Part shown: piece after piece, positions 47,270 to 59,300 of the stretch
How positions within the stretch are numbered: position 1 is the stretch's first letter
How the letters are laid out: each line of letters starts with the position of its first letter
NCBI GenBank assembly: GCA_036850595.1
Contig: CM072168.1
Coordinates: forward strand, 16,731,982 to 16,795,981
Source of the DNA: Rhyacichthys aspro
Lineage: Eukaryota > Chordata > Actinopteri > Gobiiformes > Rhyacichthyidae
Length of the DNA stretch: 64,000 nt
Reading direction: 5' to 3'
Position numbers and translations under genes: made by a program
Notes under the pieces: model-generated
Databases searched by the model: none
What the model was told of the DNA's origin: nothing
Seen by the model: only the letters and a program-made list of their open reading frames with translations

Positions 47270-47570
47270 TTGTCCCAGCTCCCTGTAGTGTAATTGTAGA
47301 GCCGTCCCTTCATTTGCACCGATTGCCTCTTTCTGTCAGCCCACCACCTTTAACGTAAAGTCACACAGAAAACATGTGTCCGAGCACGCCGACGTATCCA
47401 TACTGCGTCTCTACCTCGCTCTGTCACACAAACGCACCGCGAGCCAAGAATTTGCTTGTTAGAAGTTTGTTACTCGGCGAGAGCCTTGTAATTGACTAAC
47501 CTCTGCTCTGCCGCGCTCCTCTGCTTTGCTCATTCCCTAAGCTCAGGCCAAAACTCTCCACGAAAGATGA
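47270..47570. promoter_or_regulatory. Candidate enhancer island between wnt6 and wnt10a
   Basis: A GC- and CpG-richer, repeat-free segment in AT-rich intergenic DNA, with two TAATTG homeodomain cores (47291-47296 and 47489-47494). No ORF explains it. Regulatory function is inference. Confidence 0.3.
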
Positions 47571-48629
47571 ACTTAGCTTGAACTCTTTTCTTTGGTAAGC
47601 AGAGGCTACGGGTGTGACAAACAACTAAATGTAAAGAATATTGCCAAGTGAGTGTAAGTGAGGTAGAGCAAGGTCAGAGTGAGGAGAAAGACACGCAGGA
47701 GTCAGACGTCAAGTTATAAAATAGCCACCAACAATTTTAATTAAAATTTAACAAGCTGTTAAATTTTTTTGCCCTCTGCCATAAATCATGTTACACTTAA
47801 CTGTAACTTTCTTCTTATTTGTGATATGTGATTGCAAGTTTCATTTAACAATAGGTTTCTTTCTGACTCAATGCCATTTGAAACCATGACAACACCTGTG
47901 GTATTTCTTTAATAAAATGGATTTTAAAAAGTTCATGTGAGTAAAAGGAGACAGCACTTTAAACTTAAAAATGGCTCAAGTTCATTGCCCTCGAGTAAAA
48001 TGCACAATATAAATACTTTGCACTGCAGTGAAAATAGCACTAACAGAATCTGAGTTCATTTACACGTCACCTTTACAGTTAACAAGAGTCAGATAACGTA
48101 ATGAAGTTACCACGGTTCCTAATGGAGCACTAAAGCAGCAATGCACTTGAACTTTAACAGGAAAGAAAAAAAGAAAGGATCTGAAGGTGAAAGTGAAGTT
48201 AAAAATGGTTTCTGTGCCATTTACTTATTGTCAGTTCTGTTTGCTTAATACAGTGTGAAGGTTAGTAGGCTGCCTGCTTCTTAGCACAAATATGTTTCTG
48301 GTAAGTGGTCACCCTTTTCCTTTGTCTTTAGAAAAAAAAAGATATTTAAAGCTCCTCAGAACCCAGCTTCTACAAATGCCCAGGGAGGAGAATTAACTCT
48401 CTTTCTCTTTCTCTATCTTTTTTTTTTCTTTTTCTTCTTTAATGTTGCATAAAGGCTTTGCATATTTATGAACTAAATTGATTTTGTATAAATCATTTTA
48501 AAAGAAACTCATCATTAGACCTATTTCCACCGAGTTTGTTCATAGACAATGACATGTCCCTGTAGGGCTACCATAGGTGACCACTGTGAAAATGAGAGGT
48601 GTAAGCGACATCTGCACGTCACAATAGAT

Positions 48630-48952
48630 TAGTGTTGTATTCAGGACCAAGAGTCAATACTAAAACCAGTGTACAATGCACTTTAACAGAATAGTTGGAA
48701 AACAGTCCAAGTCCAAACATGGAGGTTAGTGTTTGGTGAAGGGTTAGAGGTTTTTAATTAAATGACTAGGTCTTCATTCAGTCCCAAAAACAATAGAACA
48801 TATAATTAAACTATTTGTGGTCTTGGTTGGCTTGACGTCTGAGACTGAGATCAAGTAAAAATGAGTGTGAGACGGAGACACCAAAACTGGTGTTGTCTCA
48901 AGACCAGGCTCAAGACCAAGACCAGTCTTGAGTACTACATTTCAACAACAGA
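48630..48952. mobile_element. MITE-like element, AAGACC-rich
   Basis: The left end TGTTGTATTCAGGACC and the reverse complement of the right end, TGTAGTACTCAAGACT, match at 12 of 16 positions. The interior is rich in gtcttggt / ctcaagaccaagacca words found in dispersed fish repeats. Non-coding. Confidence 0.4.
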
Positions 48953-51900
48953 CATTGCCAAAAAATACAAAATGCACCAAAAAATTAAGACTGCAAGAAG
49001 CAGAATTAGCAGGATAAATATGTAATTCAACATGTGTAACCTTTTTTTTGCAGGTATCACTAAATAAGCCCTCTCTTAATGCCTAAAAAACCCTTCAGTG
49101 ATGGGTCTTGATCCCTTTCCTTCGAGACCAATACTGAATCTTACAAACTGATAACTGTACTTTCAAATCTGCCTGTTCTACCACTAGAAGGGTTATTATA
49201 TGTGCCTTTATATTGACTATTTTTGTCATTCATCTCAAAATTCTTCAGCCTTGCACAATACTAATGTAAATTTGCATGGTTTAAGTTGCATGGCAAAGAA
49301 TTTCCTTTGATAACACAGAGAAGATCAGTGGGTAGGCACATGACAAACAAAGACTTCACAACAGTCCTACAAACAGTGAATGACTACAAAGGGCTTCAAT
49401 GGACTATGATGAAAGAGCAGATATCACTAAAATGTCAACCCAACACTAGACACAACTGAATTATGAGTTCCAGTGGAGTTTAGGGCATACCTGCGAGTCG
49501 GATTAACATCAACTGAGGTTGTCTGCTCTTTTAACTCATGACTCACTCAAGTGGTACAACTTTAAATAATAGGCCTTCACAACACTTTTTTAGTAATAAA
49601 TAGTATATGAGCTAATGTATAAACATGGCATTCATCTCTAGACTGTGAAAACTTAACTTGGCTCTGTCTCTCACTGCAGCTCAGTAAAGGTCCAACTGAA
49701 GCAGACACTGCAAAAGTATTGATGCTATTGGGAAAACTCAGAGTTATAGTTTATTATTAAATTAAATGTTCAGTCGGTTCACATTTCATGTACTCATGAT
49801 ACTGAGCCGAACATGATTATAAAATAATACAACGGCTGCAGAAGAATCATGTGTAGACTGAAGTATGAAATGAACCCGCCAGGTCATTCACAGTGAGATT
49901 TCGTCAAAATAATAAAGTCTCATTGTCTCTAGACACAGGACTTAAGCTGAGCTGAGACTTTTACTGAATGTTTCCCACATTATTTTTAATAAATGTAACT
50001 AAAAGGGAATGCACACTGCTGAAAAATAAAGCAAGTCAAGGTGTTAGAGAGAGAGAAAGACACAGGAGAGAAAAGGGAAAGACATGCACATACATGAGAG
50101 GCTCCCAGAGAGTAAGACCCGGTTATTTGGCAGACCACTCCACTCCAGATGTGAACTTATGTGTTTAAAGTGTGGCTGAGGCTGTTCAGACCTGGTATAA
50201 ACATGCATCCTGAGTGACCAGGGCCACTTCAGATTACGGTGTCAGTGTGAATAGAAAACATCCTGACTTTATAATCCTCATTAAAAAGACCCCCTACCAC
50301 TATTCCTAACTCCCTAGTTCTTACACTGTATTTCCTATATACCAGACTAACTGGTCGATCAGTGACAGTGCTGCATATAGAGCCTGTCAGGCCCCTGTCA
50401 GGGACCTCATGGGTCTCTCAGTCAAACGTCTGAGTCAAAGTTCAAGGAAAGTCAATGGGGAGTAGCACACTATTTTTTTTTTTCCATTCCCTTGATGTTA
50501 AGCTGTTTTTACATATGTTGTCGACTTGAAAGAAATGCTGTTGTAGTTTGTGGACTGCCACTTACCAAAAAGTCATTAAGCAGAGAGCCTGCACTGAATA
50601 AATCATTATATTTTACCTTTTTCCTACATGTGTGCATCTGTTCATCAACTGTATGTCTATACTATAAATCTTCAGTATGACCCCAGTACTCCATAATTTT
50701 GCTTTTTTTAAAGTTTTTTTGGGAGCATGATCAAAATTATAATCAAAAATAGTTAGCTGCACCCCATTAACTTCTATTTAAAATGCAGTCTGTCAGAAGG
50801 GGCCTGACCTGGCCTCTATATCATCAGTATTATAGAGTTTTATGGAGATGTAACCAAAGCGGTCCATTTTGAGGCTGCAATTCTGTGTTTTAATGTTTCA
50901 TGAGTAGATATCATCCATTTTCTACCCTAACCTTAGCCATCTTATCCTGTTCCATATTAACCATCTAACTCATAGGAATGACTAAAAAGCATCTTAGTCA
51001 CAAACTTGTGGGATAGTAGGCCAATATGACCCATGTGCAACTTCAGCCAACCTTATTAACTGTTCCCTGACCCAGAGGAACACTCAAGTGATGGTCCAGT
51101 GACTAAACATTGGTATATAACATCATAGGGTTATAGTCAACTCTTTTTGTCTGAAAGTATTAAAACTGTGGAGTTGAGGTTGTATCCCATTGGACACATG
51201 TGAATGCCAGGCATGAATGGCAGGACTAAAGCTGATCTGTGTCTTGTAAGTGATTCAGGTGATTGTAGTTCTCATAAAGTACAGTTGTATTGAGCTTGTT
51301 CTGATAACTTTCTTTAGACCCACACAATGAGCCACAACAGCGTCACACACAGACCTCTGCTGTTTCCCATTCCCTGTATTCAAGTGGGAGTAACAATGAC
51401 TCACATTTACAGGGAGCAGTGTTTCAGAAAGCAATGTCATCAGTCATGCTAGAAAAAAAATACACAAAAGAATGGTATGACAGCATGCGACACATCCTGC
51501 TAAACCGCTAAGGCTACTAACATGCCTGTTTTCCCTACATGCCTTGAAATCATTAAACTCAAAGTCACAGTCTTGCGGCAAAGCTTCCAGATCTGGCAGC
51601 TATGATAAATCTCTTGTGGAGAAAACTTGATGTGGGATTGTTTCCCTGATCTTCTAAATTTGTGTATGGCGACTTAATTGCGTCTGAATGCTAAAGTCAT
51701 GTAGTGTTTTACAGCTCTGGTGACTCCATGCTGGCAGAATGCTCGCTCCCCTCCATTGGTGGGAAAACCTTTTTATTAGTGGTTTCTGAATCCTTATTCT
51801 AAGCTACTCATAAAGTATCAAGATGAGTGATATCATGTGGTCCCCATCAACAAGAGAGCTTTTTGTTATACTTTATAGTCAGTGAATTTTCAAAGATTAA

Positions 51901-52849
51901 AGGCCATGACACACATGCAGGGTTAGAGCAATACCCAATTCAACCAGTAATTTTAACAAGACGCCAGCTTTTGGGACACTGTTTCTTTTGTTGGAACGAC
52001 TTCAAACAGAAAACAAACAATGCACACCTTTCACTAATGCAAACAATTACTGAACAAGTACTGTTGAATAGGCAGCATGGAAAATGTATGAGAAAGACTG
52101 TATACTTAATCAAAATATCACACTCAGCATGTTCAGTGGGCTACAATTAATAAGCACAAAGTACAAAGTTGTATTTAACACGAATAAACTGTTTTAAATT
52201 AAAAGTGAGCCATAAATGTGAGGATTGAAATTTAATCTCTTCAAAATGTATTGTTCCAATCAATCCTAGTGTTTTATACAAACCCAAAGATACAAGGCTC
52301 TATGTTTTTATCTACCGTATTACAAAGGTATTTTAATAAGACAAGACATTTATGGGCAGATAAAAATGATATGTGAGTCTGTTACATTATTGGTGTGAAT
52401 GTGTATTTATTTGTGGAAAGAAGAATTTATTAAAGGATTTTTTTTAATACTATCCAGCTTCACGTCACATTACAGCTGAAACTGTTTAGAAAACGTATGT
52501 GTGCTTGTCAAAATGCATCTCTCACATCACTTTTGCTGTATACAGTGTTAAAATATACTACAAAATAAAATATCTATCTAACGTGATTGCATTGGCCCAC
52601 CACAGAGTCCCAGACAATCTCACCTCAGCACTAGGGGCTACTTTTTACCCCCCAAACTTGGTTCTGCCTCTACAAACTTCTATCATCATCCAAACTTCAC
52701 CCAAGTTGCTGATGATCAATGCCGGACAACTCTTCAGCCGTCCCCCTAGAGTCTGTCCCGGCGCATTCATGAATGTATCGTGGTGCCCTACGTGTAGCGC
52801 GCAGTCTGGTGTCTGTGCCTTCTCTTCAGAGGGATCCGTGTCCCGCTGC

Positions 52850-53345
52850 AGCGTGCCACTTGACCTCCCCCGGTGCTCTCTGAGTGACGCAAAAAAAGTG
52901 GGCTGGCAAAGCGCTAAGTGCACTAGTTTAGAGGAGTATGGGTGCGCACCGAGACATCACTAGTGAATCAGACTTCATTTAGAGAGCCTATCCCTCCTTA
53001 TCTCTCTCGGATGTTACTCCAAAACAGAGACCCAGCGGAGATACGGGGATGTGTACGGATGCGTGACGTTTCCTGCAAACTTAGCGTAAGCACGTATCCC
53101 CTCCAGTGAGTAAGTTGAGAGGCTGGATGAAACTTCTCTTGAATGAGTGTCCCGCCGCATTATGCCACATCTGGACACGGAGTAGAAGGATCTGTCAAGT
53201 CCAGGGACAACTTTGAGCCGGACTTCACCTGATTGTGACCCTCTGCTTGTTTTACGCACGACTCTGAGGAGGAATACTGGACTCAGACTCAGGCATTTAC
53301 TTCTTCACTCACTTTTTTGAAACTTTTGTTTTTTGTTTTTCTTCA
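52850..53345 (+). promoter_or_regulatory. wnt10a promoter / 5' leader region
   Basis: CpG-richer sequence directly upstream of the wnt10a start, with no obvious TATA box. An upstream ATG at 53127 opens a 30-codon frame that closes at 53216. The transcription start is unknown. A 154-codon frame at 52499-52963 overlaps the left part and has no recognisable domain. Confidence 0.35.
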
Positions 53346-56300
53346 ATGACAACGCACAAAATGGATCACTCGTTGTTAAGAATCACATGGGTCTTGGTGG
53401 TTATATGTGTCCTGGATAAAAGGTGGGTGACGCTTAATTATGATCAGTGGGCTATCGTTATTAAACAGAAGCTACAATTTGTTTTTTACTCTTTTTTTTT
53501 TTATCAGTATGTGTTATCAAAGCTAAAGACTCACTTTACAAAAAAACAAACACTGTGATTAAAGTTAGCATCTTATGTGAATGAGGACTTAAACTTACAA
53601 AATATGGATTAAATGTTGAAAGGGCAGAATAAATCAAGTTTTTTAACACAACAGGTAGCCACAGTGCCCATGTGGTAAAGCAGAGCACCACCTGTAAACT
53701 ATAAGCAGCTTAAAATTAGATTACATTCAGCTACTGGTTACTTTTAAGTGAGATCACAAGGCGTTTGTGTAAAGTCTCGTAAAGTTGAAAGAAGCGGTGC
53801 TATGCAAATCCACTGCAGCTGTGTGTGTGTTGTTATACGCCGCTGCACACCTGGATAGTTGTGAGCACATGTCAGAGACTATGTGCAGAGAGGTGTGTGT
53901 GCTTGCCCCTAACTGCGTGTCCTTCTTGGCTATACAGACGCTCACACGCAACCTGTGCTTTACCAATGAACAGTAGAAGAGCAGCCATCAGCTCTTACTG
54001 AAGTCTCCCTAAACCCATTTAAACAGATACAGTTTATCTAAAGGTTATGCACCATTGAATTTAAAAGCTTTGTTGTTTCCAGTTGTGATTTTACAAGAGG
54101 TAAGTTCCCAGAATGAGCCTAAAACTATTACTAATCATGCTGGATATGTGCCATTGTGCACAACACTGGGCCAATATACTCACCTGTTTGAACTATTACA
54201 ATGTACAGTCATGCTAAAGTCAACATTAATGTCTTAATGATAAGTATATTAAGCTCCTTTTACATCCTAATTAGGTCAGCTGCTTTCTTGAGTGCTTTTA
54301 ATGATTTTACTTGTTAGTTTTAGCATCAAACTGTGCTCAGATGCTTCAAAAAAAAACCATTAAAGCTACACAGATGCACACCTTTTCATGAGCAAATTAG
54401 AAATGAGTCACAATCTGTTCCTTGTCAGTCAATTATAAGCGAGCATTACATTACTGAGGTTTTACAAGAATGTAATCAGGGTTTTGTTCATTACTGTGGG
54501 AAATTCTTGGTGACACCCAGGGAGCATCATGAGACACATTACTAGTTCAGACTTTAAGCTACTGTTTGAACATGTGTCAAACAAAAGAAAGAATGACAGA
54601 TGATTTATGACCTTGTTTGTCTCGTAAATAATGCGACTTGTGTGTGCTCCGTGCAGGGTAGACTCCAATGAAATCTTAGGTTTGAAACTGCCCAACATCG
54701 ACCCCATCTTGAATGCCAACACGGTTTGTCTGACGTTGCCGGGTTTGACGCGGCGCCAACTGGAGGTTTGCATGAGGAACCCTGACGTGACGGCTTCGGC
54801 GATCCAGGGAATTCAGATTGCAATCCACGAGTGCCAACACCAGTTCAGAGGGCACCGCTGGAACTGCTCCAGTCTGGAAACGAGGAACAAAATACCCTAC
54901 GACAGCATAGTCTTCAAAAGAGGTCAGATAAATTACCTACTTGTTTAAAAAAAAGGGCTGTGGTTTCACTTCTTTGTTGCTTGTGAATTCTGATTGGACA
55001 CAAATTCAGATTTTGATGAAACATAGTAGAATTCATTCAACTTTGGAGAAGGTCCATAAAAATGGGTGGAGGCTGGCATCTTTATAGCATTTGTGCAAGA
55101 TAAACTGTTTTTACAGGACAGTGCGGCCTTCTTGATTCACGTATCATCTCATTATATGTTACACAATCACTAAATGCAGTTCATAAGTTTAGTGTTCAAA
55201 CTCATCCTGTTTCCAACTTGGACACAGGTAGAACAGTACATCCAGAGCAAGCCTGAGGGATTTATGGAACCTCTCTGACTTGTTTGAGTGATGAAAATTA
55301 GGCTTTATTACTTCTACAATTGGTCTTGATGGTAATCTATTGTCTCATTAAAACTATGACACACATAATTACAGTTTATATGTTCAGTTATTTTTTTTTT
55401 CTTGTATTTCATGTGGACACAGGAAAATGAACAGTACGACTTCAATTGCCCATTGATTATTTTGTATAGAAGTATTATGTGCCCAATGCAGATGATGCGT
55501 TTAGTTCAAAGATGCTGTGGTTTTATCACGCACTCTTTGATAAAACTCCTTAAAGGAAAAAGTATTATAGTGATTAGTCGCCACAAGGAAACGTTCCCCT
55601 AAATAAGTGTTGATACAAAAGAAAAAAGAGATCATTTTTCATCCCTGCTATTTGACTTCAGTGTTATCTCAGGAATGAGCCTTTCCAGATGGTTAGGTTA
55701 TCTCTAGTGACCAGAACACTGGTATCTATTTTCTAACCACCTTACAATATAATCCTCAATAGCACATACAAAAGGGCAGGTAGCTTCAAAAGCAGTTAGT
55801 CACCTCAAGATTACCAAACCTCATGCAGATCAGTTTTCTCTGATGCTTTGTAGCGCTCTGAGCTTTGCAAGTCAAGCCACAAAGGATGAAAGAGGATCTG
55901 TAGAGCTGGGAAGCCTTCAGATGGACTCATCCCAGGTTATTGACTGAAAAAAGGCATCAATTTCTTAGTAGCTGAGCACCTGGACAGATGAACAGAACAC
56001 AATGTGGGTAGGAGTTTGCATCTGGGGGGTGTTTGCTTTTATTTTCCCAAATGCAAAATGAAATAAATCCATAACAATGTCCGGTAAAAGTTTATAAAGA
56101 CTTGATGTATGTTTGCTAAACAAGACTCTATTAGTGTGGATCTCACTGTGTTCTTGTCAATCTCTTGTAAGTTCATCTAAGTGAGTGTTCATTTTCGACA
56201 ATAGCACTGTCTATAGTTTGGAAATCCCCATCGTAACTTGACTTGTAAATGCATCAGAGACAGACGACACATAATTTATGTTCTTCTTAATCTGTATGCA

Positions 56301-59300
56301 AGATATTCAGCAGCTTTGAGATCCTCACTGTCTCTTTTGGGAATTTGAACAAGACACAACATTGACCTCTACTACTGTACATGCTCACTCCTCACTGACT
56401 CATTGAGAAGCTGTTTGTCATTATTAATAGAGGCAGTTGCTTTTCGTCTGGCGTCCCTGGTTTGCCTCCGGTGCAGAAACTCCAAAGCCACTGACATAAA
56501 CAAGCTCTTTAAATCAGATGATTCATCTGTTGCATTTTGATATAATTTGTTTCACAGAAGCTAAAAATTGATACATGGTACATGTATTAGTTAAAGTTGC
56601 ATGTGGCTGCTGGTCTAAGAGTCTGGGATTAAGTGGAGATTAAAAGATAGGGCTGGTCAATTCAATCAAAATCAGCATTGAGAACATCTAATTGTCATAA
56701 TAATGACATAATAACTTTATTTTGTACAGTGAAAGGAGGGATAAAGTAATAAAAATGTATGCCTTCTTTCATTAGACATAAATTTAAAATAGTTTATCAC
56801 CTTCACAAGAAAAACCTTGCGGCCAGACGTTAATTGATCATAATAACAGTGAAATAATCAAACTAATATCATATATATACAGCAGTCGTAATGTTTTAAG
56901 TGAGTAAGCAGTACTATTCAGCAGGTTAATATTGCCTACAGCTTTTTAAACTTGTGGATTAGTAGCTTTTGAGTAGCGATACACCACTTAAAGGGACTTT
57001 AGCTAAGTTTGCATTCAAAACGTGGCTAAAACAGAAACGACAAGAAATGATGCTTCTCCTTTTATATCCTTCAGTAACTGTCTGCGTCTTTCTTTTTCTT
57101 CCTAACCAGGCTGCTCCAAATGCTTTTACTTTCTTTGCCAGTGCAAGTGCTTGTGAATTTGCTCACAGCACTTTCCCAACTCTCGGCGGCAAAAGCATAA
57201 ACCTGTTTAGTCGGTTTCTGTAACACAAAGTGACAGTTTCCTTTGAATCTTTAATTCATTTTGCCACTTCCTCTGCCATCAGTTCAGCCGGGCGTGCCGC
57301 AGCCGGTGAATTATTTGTTAGATTGATTTGTTCCCAGTCTTCGGGGGCTCTGTGTCGCAAAGCCGGGCCCAAAGCAGGGCAAGAGCTAAAACGGTCTTGT
57401 GTAAGTGCCATCCTCTCGCTTCTCCCAACCTTGTGTGGGTCAAGGTGGTGGAGCAGAGGTGGGCAGCGAGAGGAATTTTAAATATGGGTTTTGTAATTGC
57501 ATCATGTTCGGTTGTGTATGTGATTCATCAGTCTGTGCCACAGGGTGAGATATGGTCAAATAACATGTTTTAGATACTTTTGAGAAGAAGAGGGACAGGC
57601 CTGCTGTTTGCTGTTGATTCAAAATCAGTTTACTTTTAACTTTAAAGTTACTTTTTAAGCTTGTTATCTAATATCTTGTCACAGTTTGCACCCATTTCCA
57701 GTATTCTGTGTTTATGGGTGAAGCACAAATGTGAGGACAGATGATTTTATTAATTAGACATTTTCCCAATATTTTCCAAGAACTGGTATTTTTGGATTTT
57801 TTTTTTTTTTTTTTGTAAAATTTCCCAGTGAAAGTTTTAAATTTTACAATAATGAAAACATTTTATTTCCTTTTGTTTGTTGCACTATATTACTGGAGTA
57901 ATACCATCTCATCTCAAAATTGAGGCATTTTCCCACTATCACCATCATTTTCCATATTTTATATTATTTAATCCCCAAAACAGGAAGTGTGGAGCCACAA
58001 TAATGTCACATGACTTCAACCTGTCTGCTGTATAATTGGTTCTCAATTCTTGCACTGGCTGCAATTGGTTGAAATAGTCAATCACCTACTTCAATAATCA
58101 AACAATAAACTACATTTGCAACAAAATTGGCTTTTTCACTGTTAGCTTGTCTTCTTCCTTGGATTCCAAATGCTTTATATTTCAGACTTTAAATATTCAG
58201 TCTGTGGTCAATACATGCCATTTTGTTTTAATGCACATAATATAACTCCTTAATAATTTAAAAACTTGAACAGTGTGTGAAGTGAAAGTTACTTGTACAG
58301 GACACTTATCAGTTCATATGTTACCAAAACAACATACCATTCATTTACTTCCAATTGAAAATAAGGAAGCAACATCAAACAAGGCTAACAAGGCCAGCCC
58401 TAGTTAATAGTTTTTTATATGACTCCAAAACGCAGTCTGAATCATTTCCCCCTCAAGCAGGGTGCTATAAAGTCCTAAGTGGTTTCTTTTCATGTTTTCT
58501 TCACAAGTTTCCATTCTAATCTTCACTGTTTTCTCCAGCAGTAAGTAGCTGCGAGTAGGGGACTGCTTTTACAGAACCTGAGGGTACCACACTCAAGGCA
58601 CAGACAGAGCTCAGAGCCAACAATAAACACCCAGAGAAACAAGGCACAAGTCTTAATGTCGCACTTCATCCGTCAATATTCACGGATTCCACAATTGGAC
58701 ATGGATTTTTTTTCTCCAATCGGACTTTATCGTCGAGTAAAGACAGTTTTAAATGCATGTGTGCTACTTTTTGAGGTGGATTACTGTTACATCCGAGCTA
58801 ACTAAATGACACATATTTAGCGGTGGAGTTGTGCTCATTACATGTGCCATGTACAAGTTCAAATTGCAGTTGATGAGAAAGAGATGTGTTCAGCTTTAAT
58901 GGCAAAAGCAGTCACATGTCATATTGAGAGATTACACGCTCACAGGCATCTAACCACCTCCTTCAAATGCTTTTAAGTCAATTTCGAGTGATTACAAGGC
59001 AAAGGCGGTGGCGAAACATAATCAGCTTCTTAAAGAAAAGCACATTTGTGAAGTTTCAAGACAAGAACAGAAGAAAAGGACTTAACGCCTAATGCCCCTT
59101 ATGGACTGAGACATGGAGGTCAGTTAACCGAGACACAGCTGCACATGCTGCGTATAAGCAGTGGGACAGACATGTGTGATGTTAGCGGTAGAGGCCTGTT
59201 CATGTTCACATACTCCTCAGAGACAATGTGAGCAAGTGTTGGAACATTTAATTGCCTCAGTCCCAGATGCTTCCCCCCGGTTTTATGAACTTGGCGTGTC

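Larger units (their letters stand above)
42400..53345. other. Intergenic region wnt6-wnt10a
   Basis: About 11 kb without a supportable gene. It includes a GGGCC-rich old repeat (43440-43760), a compound microsatellite (45238-45370), a degenerate tagggatgtccc transposon terminus (about 45488), a GC-rich homeodomain-site island (47270-47570), a MITE-like element with AAGACC-rich sequence (48630-48952) and the wnt10a promoter at the right end. Confidence 0.55.

Noticed and set aside
52499..52963. 154-codon open frame upstream of wnt10a
   Set aside because: No domain, signal peptide or homology that I recognise; it crosses into the CpG-richer promoter region, which lowers stop-codon density.
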